The translations under genes and the position numbers were made by a program. This document shows, piece after piece, positions 17,302 through 26,866 of a stretch of 37,695 nt of DNA. Source of the stretch: Planococcus sp. APC 4015 (GTDB taxonomy: Bacteria > Actinomycetota > Actinomycetes > Actinomycetales > Microbacteriaceae); contig JASDDH010000020.1 of NCBI GenBank assembly GCA_030407505.1, positions 1-37,695 on the forward strand. The letters run 5' to 3'. The notes under the pieces were generated by a model. The model was not told where the DNA came from and did no database searches. It worked only from the letters and a program-made list of their open reading frames with translations. Every line of letters starts with the position of its first letter. The first letter of the stretch is position 1.

Positions 17302-19282
17302 TCGCGTTGAGAGCAGCCGAGACGGCGGTCGCGATCGCGGCGTAACCCGCGTCGTCCGGGTGGACTCCGTCGTCGCTGATGTAGTCGAGGCGGCCTTGAA
17401 GCGGCTGGCCGATGTCGACGTACTCCGCACCGACGGCGAGCGCGCTGCTGCGCACCGCGGTCGCGAGGAGGGCGAGCTCGCTCGGCGGCTCGTCGCTGTC
17501 CCACAGCGGCGAGAGGACGATGAGCCTGGCATCCGGCAGACCCGCCCGAAGAGCGTCGAAGAACTCCTCGACGGCGTCCGCCGCGAGCGCGGGATCGGTG
17601 CCGACGTCGTTCCGACCACCGGAGACGAAGACGACATCCGGGTCGGCCTCGACAGCGGCCGGGATCATCTCAATGTAGGACTCGCAGTAGTCGCTGCCGC
17701 ACGCCACCTGCGCCTGCGCAGGATCCTGTCCGGGCTTCGTGACGAAGCCCGTTCCACCGCGCCCCAGGTTGATCGCCTGCCACTCGCGCCCTCGTGCGAC
17801 GATCGGTACGAAGCCGCCCCGTTCGCTTCCCGCCCCCGCGGTGTACGAGTCACCCACGAACACCGCTACGGTCGGCGGCGCCACAGGGCGCGCGAAGTCG
17901 TCGACGGTCGCCGGGGCCTTCGTCGCCGCAGCAGCAGGAACCTCGCGGGGCACGAGCGCGAAAGCCGAAAGCGCGACGACGGCGACCATGGATGCCACGA
18001 CGACCGCGTAAGGCCAACGACGGCCGGCGGCGTACACCGGGACGCTCGCACCCGGTCGGGGTGGGGCGACCGTCTGGGCGGCGGGAGGACGCGGATGCGG
18101 CAGCGCAGCCACCGCGCAACAGGCGAGGACGAGCACGAAGACGGTCGTCGACTCGCCCGGCGGCTGCGCCAACAGAAGGGTGAGGAAGACGACCGCGATC
18201 GGAGCGACATCCCGCCGTGAGGGTAGCACCGCGAGCGGCAGCAGGATCGCGAGCGCGATGAGCAGCGAGTACGGCCACCCGGTCTCGGCCACCGCCGCGA
18301 CGAGGTTGACTCCGGGGATCCGCGAATCCGACTCCTCACCCAGCGAGAACTGCTGAAGGGCGCGGAGCCCATCGAGTGTGGCGGCGTTGCGCTCCGACAG
18401 CGAGGCCGCGTTCTGCGTGGTCTTCGCCTCGAGACCGACCACCGGCGCGGTGACGGCCAGCCAAATCGCCATGCCGAAGACGATGACGCCGAAGAGCTGC
18501 CGGAAGTATCCCGCGGTAAGGCCGGCGCGGGGTCGCGGTCGCAGGAAGAGATCGAACGCGGCGACGACGACGAAGATGCCGAAGCCCGCTGTCGACAACG
18601 TGGCGAGAATACCGACGATGAGCATCGCGCGAAGAACGCGCAGGCGTCTTCCGAAGACGCGCGGCCACAGGAGCCACGCGACAGCGCCGTACATCGCCAT
18701 CCATCCGGGTTCGCGCCCGAGACCGGTGAACCTCGGGATCTCGACGCCGAAGACGAACTGCGCCCCAGAGGTCACTGTGAAGGGGAAGAAGGTCGTCGCA
18801 CTCACGTCAGGCGTGATGGGGAAGGAGAACATCGCCAGAGGTAGTCCGAGCACCACCATCGCGAGCGTGACGACGCTGGAAACGCTCATCACCGCGATGA
18901 TGAGCAGCAGGCCGCGCACGAACAGCACGGCGCGGCCGGGTTCGGCGAGCACATACGCGAACGCGGACACCGCGATCAGAATCGACACCGTCCCCACGAT
19001 CGAGGCGACGATGCCGACACCGTTGTACGGCACGCGGAACAGAGCCCAGAGGTGCGCTGCACCGAGGAGCACGATCATGATGCCGGCGGGCCGGCTCCAC
19101 CGCGTACGTCCTCTGCTCTCGACGACGACAAGGAAGGCGGCTCCCACGACGAGTGCCAAGCCCCATGCGGTGAACCGCTCGCCGAGGATGTTCGGGCGCA
19201 GGAGCGGGAAAGCGGCGAGCGCCAGAACTACCGTTGCCACCCCTGCGCGCTCCGCGACGCGCGGCACCGAGCCCCCGACCAT
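17270..19282 (-). CDS. O-antigen polymerase-like membrane protein fused to an SGNH hydrolase domain
   Basis: 670 aa. Residues 1-about 400 hold about ten membrane helices with the loop FTGLGREPGWMAMYGAV near the middle, resembling the REP-type loop of Wzy/O-antigen-ligase proteins. A further helix at about 423-445 leads to an SGNH esterase domain (about 472-665): block I GDSYT with Ser479, an oxyanion-side INLGRGGTGF, block III GGRNDV with Asn558, and block V DGVHPDD with Asp638 and His641. All catalytic positions are present. The domain should face outside, so it may remove or transfer O-acyl groups on the growing polymer while the membrane part polymerises or ligates it. TAGGAT lies 6 nt before the ATG (leaderless). 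Confidence 0.83.
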   Translation of the reverse strand: MVGGSVPRVAERAGVATVVLALAAFPLLRPNILGERFTAWGLALVVGAAFLVVVESRGRTRWSRPAGIMIVLLGAAHLWALFRVPYNGVGIVASIVGTVSILIAVSAFAYVLAEPGRAVLFVRGLLLIIAVMSVSSVVTLAMVVLGLPLAMFSFPITPDVSATTFFPFTVTSGAQFVFGVEIPRFTGLGREPGWMAMYGAVAWLLWPRVFGRRLRVLRAMLIVGILATLSTAGFGIFVVVAAFDLFLRPRPRAGLTAGYFRQLFGVIVFGMAIWLAVTAPVVGLEAKTTQNAASLSERNAATLDGLRALQQFSLGEESDSRIPGVNLVAAVAETGWPYSLLIALAILLPLAVLPSRRDVAPIAVVFLTLLLAQPPGESTTVFVLVLACCAVAALPHPRPPAAQTVAPPRPGASVPVYAAGRRWPYAVVVASMVAVVALSAFALVPREVPAAAATKAPATVDDFARPVAPPTVAVFVGDSYTAGAGSERGGFVPIVARGREWQAINLGRGGTGFVTKPGQDPAQAQVACGSDYCESYIEMIPAAVEADPDVVFVSGGRNDVGTDPALAADAVEEFFDALRAGLPDARLIVLSPLWDSDEPPSELALLATAVRSSALAVGAEYVDIGQPLQGRLDYISDDGVHPDDAGYAAIATAVSAALNAISPVGASAAG

Positions 19283-19288
19283 GCGTCG

Positions 19289-19294
19289 ATCCTA
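19289..19294 (-). promoter_or_regulatory. -10 box for the polymerase-SGNH gene (leaderless)
   Basis: TAGGAT on the minus strand ends 6 nt before the ATG at 19282, in the 40-bp divergent gap. Confidence 0.5.
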
Positions 19295-19322
19295 ACCGCG
19301 GGCCTCCGGGCCGACTGATATC

Positions 19323-20417
19323 GTGAGCGCGATGGGGTACGTCGCCGCGGGGCAGGCTGAAGACGCGGTGTTGATCGTCGAACCGAACCCAGACGGACAC
19401 CGCCTCTACTACGTCGCCCTGTTGGCTCGATGGTGCCGCTCGAACGGTCTCGCCGTCACGCTCATGACGACTCCTCGTGCGACCTCCAGCGCGGAGTGGG
19501 CCCTTCACATGACAGGCGCCGAGGTCACCGTCGAACAGCGTCCCGCCGACTGGTTCGGGATCGAGGACATCGCACGCCTCGCCGAACAGTCGCACAGCGC
19601 CCTCACGGTCATCCCCGACGGCGACCGATACCTCATGCCCCTCGTACGCGGTGCATGGAAATCGGGCCGTCGACTGTCCGTTCTCGCTATGCGACCAGAT
19701 GCGCAGAACGCCGGGCCACGGCTCGCGCGCCCGATCAAGGGGTTCGTGAAGAAGTCCCTGATCGTCGCCGCGGGCCTGCGTCGGAAGGTGCGCGTCTTCG
19801 CGCTGCGTAGCCCACTCTCGTCGCGGCGGAGCCCGCTGCGGTGGGTTGCGGACCCGATCACCCTGAGCGGCGACGACGAGCTCGTCGCCGCCGTGCGCGC
19901 GCAGCTGCACTCAGCCTCGTCCGGCTACTGGGTCGGCGTCTTCGGGGCCATTGATCCGCGGAAGAATCTGCACCTGCTGGCGCAGGCCCTCGTCTCGCAC
20001 CCCGAGGTCGGGCTCCTCGTCGCGGGCCGCATCGACGAAACGTCGGCCGCGCTCGCGCGAGGACCGATCGACGCCTACCGAGCGGCGGGGGGCGCTTTCG
20101 TCCATCTGGAACCCCCGATGGACGACGCGCATTTCGACAGCGCGATCTGCGCCGTGGACTGCGTCGTGGTCGCCCATTCGAACGAGGGCTCCAGCGGCGT
20201 CGCATCCAAAGCGGCCGCCGCCGGGCGCCGTCTTGTGCTCTCGGGTGCCCGGTCACTGCGGCGGGACGCCCGCGCACTCGGCGACCAGGCGGCGTGGGTG
20301 CCACTCGATACGGCATCCATCGCGCAGGCGGTCGCCGCGGCATCCACATCCGCCCCGCCACGATCGATCGTGCGTGCCGACCTCGAGGACTTTGTCCGGA
20401 GTCTCACGTGGATGTAG
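19323..20417 (+). CDS. Glycosyltransferase, GT4-like
   Basis: 364 aa. The N-terminal Rossmann half opens with VLIVEPNPDGHRLYYVALLARW, and the C-terminal half with GVFGAIDPRKNLHLLAQAL, the GT-B signature where the nucleotide-sugar site begins. HSNEGSSGVASKAAAAGRRLVLSG replaces the usual EX7E region with Glu in a shorter setting. No membrane helix. Donor and acceptor are unknown; GDP-fucose is one candidate because gmd and fcl are in the cluster. GTG 19323 is used here; the ATG at 19332 is also possible because a TGATAT box (19316-19321) would start transcription between them. Overlaps the flippase start by 10 nt. Confidence 0.78.
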   Translation: MSAMGYVAAGQAEDAVLIVEPNPDGHRLYYVALLARWCRSNGLAVTLMTTPRATSSAEWALHMTGAEVTVEQRPADWFGIEDIARLAEQSHSALTVIPDGDRYLMPLVRGAWKSGRRLSVLAMRPDAQNAGPRLARPIKGFVKKSLIVAAGLRRKVRVFALRSPLSSRRSPLRWVADPITLSGDDELVAAVRAQLHSASSGYWVGVFGAIDPRKNLHLLAQALVSHPEVGLLVAGRIDETSAALARGPIDAYRAAGGAFVHLEPPMDDAHFDSAICAVDCVVVAHSNEGSSGVASKAAAAGRRLVLSGARSLRRDARALGDQAAWVPLDTASIAQAVAAASTSAPPRSIVRADLEDFVRSLTWM

Positions 20418-21649
20418 TCCAGAGCACGCCCGCACCGCGTCCACCGCGATCCGTGGGCCTGCAGGCCGTGCTCATCGCCGGCGCGACGGCGATCGCGCAG
20501 GTGCTCGTGGCGGTGATCTACATCGTCACGGCGCGCGACACCGACCCGGCGACGTACGGCGCGGTCGTCACGGCCATCGCGGTGGGAACCTCGGCAGCGG
20601 GTCTCGTGGACTTCGGCTCGAACGCATTCTGGACCCGGGAGGCGGCGAGCGGTCGAACGCCCGCGACCGGTCTCGGCGCACGAGTGAGCGGCAAGCTGCT
20701 GCTCGCACTCGCCCTCGCGGTCACCGCGACGGTGGTGACGTCGGTCGTCGCCCCCGCCTACCTCGCCGCCGGCGCGATCCTCGTCGCGGTGCTCCTGGGC
20801 CAAACGATGCTGATCCCGCTACGCGCTCTGCGACGCGGCGAGACGGTCGCCCTGCTGGTGCTGATCGAGCGCGTGGCGGCCGTGCTGCTGTTCGGCCTGC
20901 TCTCGGCGATCGGGGTGGACCCGACGACCGCGCTGTGGATCGCCCTGGCACTCGGGACGCTCACCCTCGCCGCTATGGCCGGAGCCCTCACGCCCACGAC
21001 CGAGCGCATGCAGTTCTTCGGCGGGTGGCCGCGCAACCCCTGGGCAGGGTCACGCCACTACGGCTGGAGTTCGATTGCGGCTAGCGCGCAACAGCTCGAT
21101 CTCCCCCTCCTCGGCATCGTCGCCGGCCCCGCCGCTGCAGGTCTCTACGGCGCCGTCAACCGGTGGACGCAGCCCATGCAACTGCTGTCCGGCGCGTTCT
21201 CGAGCGCGTCCGCACCGTTTATCGCGCAGGCCGAGGGCTGGTCGCACGCTCGCAGGATCGTGCTCAGATCGTCGTGGATGCTGTTCGTCGCAGTCGGAGT
21301 GTGCATCGCTCTTGCCATCACGGCGCCCGTCATCGTGCCCTTCCTGCTCGGCGACCAGTATGACGGCTCGGCCGAGATCCTCCAGTGGCTCGCACTCGGC
21401 ACGATTCCGGCGATCTTCAACCAGCCGATCGTGTCGGCCCTCCAGGCGCGTCGCTATGACCATCTCGTGGCGATCCCGTGGTTGGTGTGCGTCGCGATCC
21501 AGCTCGCCCTGATCGTGATCCTCGGGCCGTTGCTCGGCGCGCTCGCCGCTGCCATAGCGTTCACGACGCTGCAGGTACTCCTGTTCGCGGTCCTGACCGG
21601 ATGCCTCGTCTATGCCGTGCGCACCGAGGTCTCGTCGACGGCGCGCTGA
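20408..21649 (+). CDS. Wzx-type polysaccharide flippase
   Basis: 413 aa from GTG 20408, set by the 10-nt overlap with the preceding glycosyltransferase. About twelve hydrophobic helices in the pattern of the MOP/Wzx superfamily, with the N-terminal pair LQAVLIAGATAIAQVLVAVIYI and AVVTAIAVGTSAAGLVDFGSN, whose LVDFG resembles the conserved turn after helix 2. LLGIVAGPAAAGLYGAVNRW is the matching repeat at helix 7. It should flip undecaprenyl-PP-linked repeat units across the membrane to the polymerase. Its 3' end overlaps the convergent tandem glycosyltransferase gene by 40 bp. Confidence 0.86.
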   Translation: MDVVQSTPAPRPPRSVGLQAVLIAGATAIAQVLVAVIYIVTARDTDPATYGAVVTAIAVGTSAAGLVDFGSNAFWTREAASGRTPATGLGARVSGKLLLALALAVTATVVTSVVAPAYLAAGAILVAVLLGQTMLIPLRALRRGETVALLVLIERVAAVLLFGLLSAIGVDPTTALWIALALGTLTLAAMAGALTPTTERMQFFGGWPRNPWAGSRHYGWSSIAASAQQLDLPLLGIVAGPAAAGLYGAVNRWTQPMQLLSGAFSSASAPFIAQAEGWSHARRIVLRSSWMLFVAVGVCIALAITAPVIVPFLLGDQYDGSAEILQWLALGTIPAIFNQPIVSALQARRYDHLVAIPWLVCVAIQLALIVILGPLLGALAAAIAFTTLQVLLFAVLTGCLVYAVRTEVSSTAR

Positions 21650-23862
21650 TGCGGGTCGAGCGCACGCGCGAACACCGACGCGAAGGCCACAGGGTCGTGC
21701 GCCAGAATCTCGGGCTGCTCTATCGGGCCGGTCCAGGCATCGGCCGATGCGCGCATGGCGGTCGCAAGCGGTTCGACGTCAGGGGCTGAGACGAACACGC
21801 CGCGCATGTTCGACACGGATGCCGCCACCCCGGCCACCGCGCTGACGACGACGTGCAAGCCCGCGGCGAGCGCCTCGTTCGTCACGAGACCCCAGACATC
21901 CTGACGGGACGGCATGACCAGCGTGTGGTGCGCGGCGAGCACCGGTGGGAGGTCGGCGTTCTCGATGGGACCCGTGAACTCGACTGCGTCGCGCACCCCG
22001 CGTCGCCGGCAGAGCTCTGACAGCGCGGCGCGCTCCTCGCCGCCCCCGACGATCGTGAGAAGGTCGCCCGGCCGCCGCGCGATCGTGAACGCCTCGATGG
22101 CCAGGTCGACTCCTTTGAGCCCGATCAGACGCCCCACGTAGAGGAACCGGTGACCTTCCGCGGTGGCGCGCGGACGCGCCGCCGACGCGAGCCGGTGGAT
22201 CTCACCGACGTCGACGGCGTTGAACCCTGTCAGGATGCGGCTCGGCGACACCCCCATCGCCACAAGGGCATCGCGCGCGGCCACACCTGGAACGACGACC
22301 GCGTCGAGCGAACGGAAGTACCATCGACGCGCGGAGGCGACGAGACCCCGCGTGTGGCGGTGCGTGCGCGCGATCGACTCATAGAAGCCGACCACCCGGC
22401 GCCCGGTCAGCCGCGCAACGAAGAGGAACTGCCAGTAGGCGGGCGACTCCCACCCGCCCAGCAGCACGGCATCCTGTCGCAGGCGTGGAAACACGCTCGT
22501 GAGCGTGTAGAAGCGGCCCTCGCCGCTCGCGAGGCGCAGCGTGCGGAGCGAGCGGATCCGTACTCCGGCGACCCGATCGCGCCGCCAGTCCGCGCCACGG
22601 TTCGCGGCGGTATCCGCACTCAGCCGTTCATCGTCCTCCAGCAGCGCGACCTCGAGGTCGCACGATGAGGCGAGGCTCCGCCACATCGGCACACGATACG
22701 GCGCCGCGACGTTTGTGACCCACAGCACACTGAACGGTCGATCGGTCGCCGCGCGATAGATCGCGGTGAGCTCGGCCGCCACCACATCGATCGAGAACTC
22801 GCGCTCGACGAGTGACCGACCACGGGCGCCCATGTCCAGCGCTTCTCCGGGGTCCGCCAGGAGTTTCTCCACCGCCGCGACCAGGCCCGCCGCGGTGTCG
22901 TCGAACACCACTCCGGCGCCCGACCGCTCGATCTCATCGGCGAGTGCGCCGCTGCGCGCGACGACGACCGGGCGTGAACTCGCCATCGCCTCCACGATCG
23001 TCATCCCGAACGGCTCGTCTGCGGCGGGCAGTACATAGAGGGATGCCGCCGCGATCCGACGGTGGACGTCGGCGGGACGCACCGCCCCCTCCCACGAGAT
23101 CGTGGGGCGACCCGCCGCCGCGATCGCCTCGCGGACCTCCGCGCCGGCGCCGCCGTCGGGTCCCACCAGCGTGAACCGCACGTCGGGCCATCGATCTGCG
23201 AGTACCGCGCCCATGCGGACGAACTCGACCGGCCGCTTTCGCGCGTTGATGCGGGCGAGGAACAGCACCTCGCGAGACGACATCTCCGCCGCATCGGCCG
23301 GCAAACGCACCCCGTTGCGCAGCACCCGCACGCGGGCGGACGGCTCGACAGCGCGCACGAGCTCGCTCTCGCGGTCGTTCAGGCACAGCACGGCCGACGC
23401 TGACCGGAGGATCGGCCGCGTCGCAGCGGCATCCATGACCCTGGCGAGGAACCCCGTGGCAGGGACAACCATGCCGTGGGTCTGCACGATGACCGCCGGG
23501 CTACCCGGCATCCGCACTCGCGCGAGCAGGATGAGCGCGGAGACGATCATGATCAGATCGCGGCTCAGGTGCAGATGGACGACGTCGGCGGTGCGACCGT
23601 GTCGCCACAGCCATGCCCACAGGCCCGGGGCGACCAGATGCGAGAACCGGAAGCGCGCGGCGCCGCCGATGACGCGATAGAGACGGTAGCCGACGCCGTC
23701 CACACGTCGGGGGTGCGCCGAGCGGTAACCGATCGCGCCGGCCGCGATTGTCACGGCGTCGCCTCGTCGTGCGCTTGCCCGCGCGAGCTGCTCGGCGACC
23801 TCGACGGGACCGCCGTAGCGGCCGTCGGGGCTCAGGAGAGTGACGACGTGGAGGATCCTCAT
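21610..23862 (-). CDS. Two-domain GT4 glycosyltransferase fusion
   Basis: 750 aa made of two complete GT-B units. Unit 1 (about 1-370) starts MRILHVVTLLSPDGRYGGPVE and ends with the EX7E motif in DEPFGMTIVEAMASSRPVVV. Unit 2 (from Phe377) starts FSVLWVTNVAAPYRVPMWRSL and has DX7E in QDVWGLVTNEALAAGLHVVV, with Asp in place of the first Glu. FLARINARKRPVEFV and FLYVGRLIGLKGVDLAIEAF are the nucleotide-sugar domain starts of each half. The protein probably adds two successive sugars, or one half is regulatory. ATG 23862 overlaps the stop of the upstream acetyltransferase gene as ATGA, so the two are coupled. Confidence 0.88.
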   Translation of the reverse strand: MRILHVVTLLSPDGRYGGPVEVAEQLARASARRGDAVTIAAGAIGYRSAHPRRVDGVGYRLYRVIGGAARFRFSHLVAPGLWAWLWRHGRTADVVHLHLSRDLIMIVSALILLARVRMPGSPAVIVQTHGMVVPATGFLARVMDAAATRPILRSASAVLCLNDRESELVRAVEPSARVRVLRNGVRLPADAAEMSSREVLFLARINARKRPVEFVRMGAVLADRWPDVRFTLVGPDGGAGAEVREAIAAAGRPTISWEGAVRPADVHRRIAAASLYVLPAADEPFGMTIVEAMASSRPVVVARSGALADEIERSGAGVVFDDTAAGLVAAVEKLLADPGEALDMGARGRSLVEREFSIDVVAAELTAIYRAATDRPFSVLWVTNVAAPYRVPMWRSLASSCDLEVALLEDDERLSADTAANRGADWRRDRVAGVRIRSLRTLRLASGEGRFYTLTSVFPRLRQDAVLLGGWESPAYWQFLFVARLTGRRVVGFYESIARTHRHTRGLVASARRWYFRSLDAVVVPGVAARDALVAMGVSPSRILTGFNAVDVGEIHRLASAARPRATAEGHRFLYVGRLIGLKGVDLAIEAFTIARRPGDLLTIVGGGEERAALSELCRRRGVRDAVEFTGPIENADLPPVLAAHHTLVMPSRQDVWGLVTNEALAAGLHVVVSAVAGVAASVSNMRGVFVSAPDVEPLATAMRASADAWTGPIEQPEILAHDPVAFASVFARALDPHQRAVDETSVRTA

Positions 23863-24437
23863 CGGTCGCGGACGACACGGCGGAGGGAGACCGCGGTCGG
23901 GAGCGCGTCGTTGGGCAGGCCCCACACGACCGACGGCGGCACGGCGCCGCGCACGACGGTGTACGGCTGGATCACCGAGGACACCCCGATGTGCGCACCG
24001 CCCAGGACCAGGCAGCGCGTGGTCACCCAGGCGCCGTCGTCAACGCGGATCGGGCGCGTGATGAGCGCCATGTCACGGTGAAGGGCGTGGCTGCCCGTCG
24101 TGAGCATCGTCTCCTGCGAGATCACGACGTCGGCGCCGATGGAGATGGGAGCCTGGTTGTGGAACCACACGCCCTCGCCGATCCACGACCGGTCCCCGAT
24201 GCTGAGCTTCCACGGAAACCGCACGCGGGTGCGTGGACGGAAGATGACGCCGTCGCCGATGTGGGCGCCGAATGCCCGCAGAACGCGCACGCGGAGAGCG
24301 GAGCTGATCTGCCACGGATTGGTCACCAGGAGGAGTTCGCAGACCGACCAGGCGTAGACGATCCACCGCGGGCGATCCCACGACTCGCGCTCCCCCGGCG
24401 CTCGGGAGAGGTCGATGACGGGGTGAGAGGCAGACAT
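23859..24437 (-). CDS. WcaF-like hexapeptide-repeat O-acetyltransferase
   Basis: 192 aa. A short N-terminal region with WIVYAWSVCELLLVTNPWQ is followed by a left-handed beta-helix made of hexapeptide turns such as IGDGVIFRPRTRVRFPWKLS, IGDRSWIGEGVWF, IGADVVISQ and LGGAHIGVSSVIQPYTVVRG. The NQAPISIG and TGSHALHRD segments hold the likely catalytic His region. It resembles colanic-acid WcaF and WcaB-type acetyltransferases that use acetyl-CoA on a sugar hydroxyl. ATG 24437 has GAGGAG about 6 nt upstream; the frame upstream of it is not family sequence. Its product may be the substrate of the SGNH domain in this cluster, which is inference. Confidence 0.88.
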   Translation of the reverse strand: MSASHPVIDLSRAPGERESWDRPRWIVYAWSVCELLLVTNPWQISSALRVRVLRAFGAHIGDGVIFRPRTRVRFPWKLSIGDRSWIGEGVWFHNQAPISIGADVVISQETMLTTGSHALHRDMALITRPIRVDDGAWVTTRCLVLGGAHIGVSSVIQPYTVVRGAVPPSVVWGLPNDALPTAVSLRRVVRDR

Positions 24438-24521
24438 CGGAACTCCTCGGTCGAGCGGATGAGGCATTCCCCACGATATCCGCCGCCCGTCCGTACACCG
24501 AGAAGCATGAACCACGCGCGA

Positions 24522-24527
24522 TAGCCT
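24522..24527 (+). promoter_or_regulatory. -10 box for the GT4-gmd-fcl operon (leaderless)
   Basis: TAGCCT ends 6 nt before the GTG at 24534; no Shine-Dalgarno. It lies in the 96-bp divergent gap with the acetyltransferase gene, which has a possible TATCGT box at 24478-24473 on the other strand. Confidence 0.5.
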
Positions 24528-24533
24528 GAAGCC

Positions 24534-25814
24534 GTGACCACGCGCGGACGGATCCTCGTCGTGAGCCTGCACGCCAGGCCCGAGCAGACCGGCAATGCGC
24601 CCTACGTCGGCTCGCTCGTCGCGGGTCTCGCGCGGGACGGCTGGTCAGTGCGACTCATCGCCGCCCACCCTCACTACCCGCAGTGGCGTGTGCACGACGG
24701 CTACGGTCAGTGGTCCCGCACAGACACCGAGACCGGAGTGCGGGTGCACCGGCTGCGTCACTACGTGCCCTCGAACCCCTCGGGGCTCCGACGGGTGCTC
24801 GCCGAGATCACGTTCGGCGTGCGGGTCTGGGCGACTCGTTGGGGTCGCCCCGATGCGGTCGTGCTCGTCAGCCCGGCGATGATCTCGTCAGCCATGGCGA
24901 TGTCGCGCGCGCGCACCCTGTCCCGACGCACTCCCACCGTCCTATGGGTGCAGGACCTCTACGGCCGGGGCATGGCGCAGACCGAGACCGGAGGGCGCGC
25001 CGCACGAGGTGCCGTGGCCTGGCTCGAGCGCTCCCTCGTGCGCGCGGCGGACCGGGTTATCGTGATCCACGAACGGTTCCGCGCGATCGTGGTCGACGAG
25101 CTCGAGGCGCGGGACGAGCGTGTCGCAGTCGTTCGCAACTGGTCCCATCTCTCGTCGATGGAGCCGACCGTCGACCGGGAGCTCACGCGCTCAGAACGTG
25201 GGTGGTCGGACGAGATCGTAGTCGTCCACGGTGGGAACCAGGGCGTCAAGCAGGGCCTTGAGAACGTCGTGGACGCCGCGCGTCTCGCCGACGAGCGATC
25301 GGCGCCCGTGCGGTTCGTCCTCGTGGGCCATGGAAGCCGGCACGAAATGTTGCGCGAGCGAGCCGCCGGCATCCGACGCATCGAGTTCCTCGGTCCGATG
25401 GCCGATGCCGAATACACCGCGACCCTCGCAGCGGCTGATGTGCTGCTGGTGAATGAACTCGCCGGGGTGAGCGACATGGCCGTGCCGAGCAAACTCACAA
25501 CTTACTTCCGGTCGGGACGCCCGGTTCTTGTAGCCACGGAGGACGGCTCTATCAGCGCAGAAGAGGTGCAGCGCGCCGGTGCCGGTTGCAGAGTGGATGC
25601 CGGTGACCCCGAAGCGCTCCTCGCCGGGGTTCTCACCCTCGGCGCAGACCCTCATCTGGCCGCCTCCCTCGGCGCGGCAGGTGCCGAGTTCGCTCGCATC
25701 CATCTCGAGGAGGGCGCCGCCATCCGCGCGTTCTCTGCGAATCTCGACGACGTGCTGAGCAATCCGGGCGCAAGGATAGACTCCACCCACGCCACCCCCA
25801 CCGGGAGAACATGA
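24534..25814 (+). CDS. GT4 glycosyltransferase (WbuB/WcaI-like)
   Basis: 426 aa GT-B enzyme. [20 protein letters not shown] with HPHYPQW near 40-46 and the [20 protein letters not shown] segment are typical of the WbuB/WcaI subfamily that acts early in colanic-acid-like repeat units. [19 protein letters not shown] and [12 protein letters not shown] are further marks. The donor-site end reads [31 protein letters not shown], where this subfamily uses PSK rather than EX7E. Overlaps the gmd start as ATGA. A fucosyl or other deoxyhexosyl role is suggested by the gmd-fcl linkage only. Confidence 0.87.
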   Translation: MTTRGRILVVSLHARPEQTGNAPYVGSLVAGLARDGWSVRLIAAHPHYPQWRVHDGYGQWSRTDTETGVRVHRLRHYVPSNPSGLRRVLAEITFGVRVWATRWGRPDAVVLVSPAMISSAMAMSRARTLSRRTPTVLWVQDLYGRGMAQTETGGRAARGAVAWLERSLVRAADRVIVIHERFRAIVVDELEARDERVAVVRNWSHLSSMEPTVDRELTRSERGWSDEIVVVHGGNQGVKQGLENVVDAARLADERSAPVRFVLVGHGSRHEMLRERAAGIRRIEFLGPMADAEYTATLAAADVLLVNELAGVSDMAVPSKLTTYFRSGRPVLVATEDGSISAEEVQRAGAGCRVDAGDPEALLAGVLTLGADPHLAASLGAAGAEFARIHLEEGAAIRAFSANLDDVLSNPGARIDSTHATPTGRT

Positions 25815-26866
25815 ACGACATGAGACGCGCCCTCATCACGGGCATCACAGGTCAGGACGGCTCCTACCTCGCCGAGCTCCTGCTGATCAAGGGCTACGAG
25901 GTGCACGGTCTCATCCGGCGGGCGTCGACCTTCAACACGGGTCGCATCGAGCACCTGTACCGCGACCCGCACGACCCCGACGCCCGGCTGTTCCTGCACT
26001 ACGCCGATCTCAACGACGCGGCCCGCCTGGGTGCTCTTCTGTCGCGCATCCGTCCTGACGAGGTCTACAACCTCGCGGCGCAGTCGCACGTGCGCGTCTC
26101 CTTCGACGAGCCCGTCTACACCGCCGACATCACCGGGACCGGCACCGCCCGCCTCCTCGAGGCCGTGCGGTTGTCCGACATCCCCACCCGCTACTACCAG
26201 GCGTCGTCGTCCGAGCTCTACGGTTCGTCGCCCCCGCCGCAGGACGAGAACACGACGTTCACCCCGCAGTCCCCTTACGCTGCTGCGAAGCTGTACAGCT
26301 ACTGGATGACCCGCAACTACCGCGAGGCGCACGGCATGTATGCCGTGAACGGCATCCTTTTCAACCACGAGTCCCCGCGCCGCGGCGAGACTTTCGTGAC
26401 TCGCAAGATCACGCGCGCCGCAGCCGCCATCGCGCTCGGTCGACAGGATCATCTCTACCTCGGCAACCTCGACGCCGTGCGCGACTGGGGCTACGCCGCC
26501 GAGTACATCGAGGGCATGTGGCGGATGCTGCAGGCCGACCAACCCGAGGACTACGTGCTCGCCACGGGCGTGGGCCTCACCGTCCGCGAGTTCCTGAGCG
26601 CCGCTTTCGAACGCGTCGGACTCGACTACGAGCGCCACACGCGGTTCGACGAGCGCTACCTGCGGCCGACCGAGGTGGACGCCCTGGTCGGAGACGCGAG
26701 CAAGGCCAGACGGAACCTCGGATGGGAGGCATCCGTCGACGGTCGACGACTTGCGCAGATCATGGTCGACGCCGACGTCCAGATCCTCGAGCACGCCGGC
26801 CGGCCGTGGGTCGACGAGGTCTCGGTGCCGTCGTGGTCCAACAGGGCGGTGCTCGGTGACAGCTGA
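25811..26866 (+). CDS. gmd: GDP-mannose 4,6-dehydratase
   Basis: 351 aa extended SDR enzyme that converts GDP-mannose to GDP-4-keto-6-deoxymannose. GITGQDG (11-17) binds [20 protein letters not shown] carries the catalytic Ser/Glu pair, and [13 protein letters not shown] gives Tyr156 and Lys160. [20 protein letters not shown] is the Gmd-specific substrate motif, and [15 protein letters not shown] follows. ATG 25811 overlaps the previous stop. No GDP-mannose supply genes (manB, manC) are in the window. It overlaps fcl by 11 nt. Confidence 0.97.
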   Translation: MNDMRRALITGITGQDGSYLAELLLIKGYEVHGLIRRASTFNTGRIEHLYRDPHDPDARLFLHYADLNDAARLGALLSRIRPDEVYNLAAQSHVRVSFDEPVYTADITGTGTARLLEAVRLSDIPTRYYQASSSELYGSSPPPQDENTTFTPQSPYAAAKLYSYWMTRNYREAHGMYAVNGILFNHESPRRGETFVTRKITRAAAAIALGRQDHLYLGNLDAVRDWGYAAEYIEGMWRMLQADQPEDYVLATGVGLTVREFLSAAFERVGLDYERHTRFDERYLRPTEVDALVGDASKARRNLGWEASVDGRRLAQIMVDADVQILEHAGRPWVDEVSVPSWSNRAVLGDS

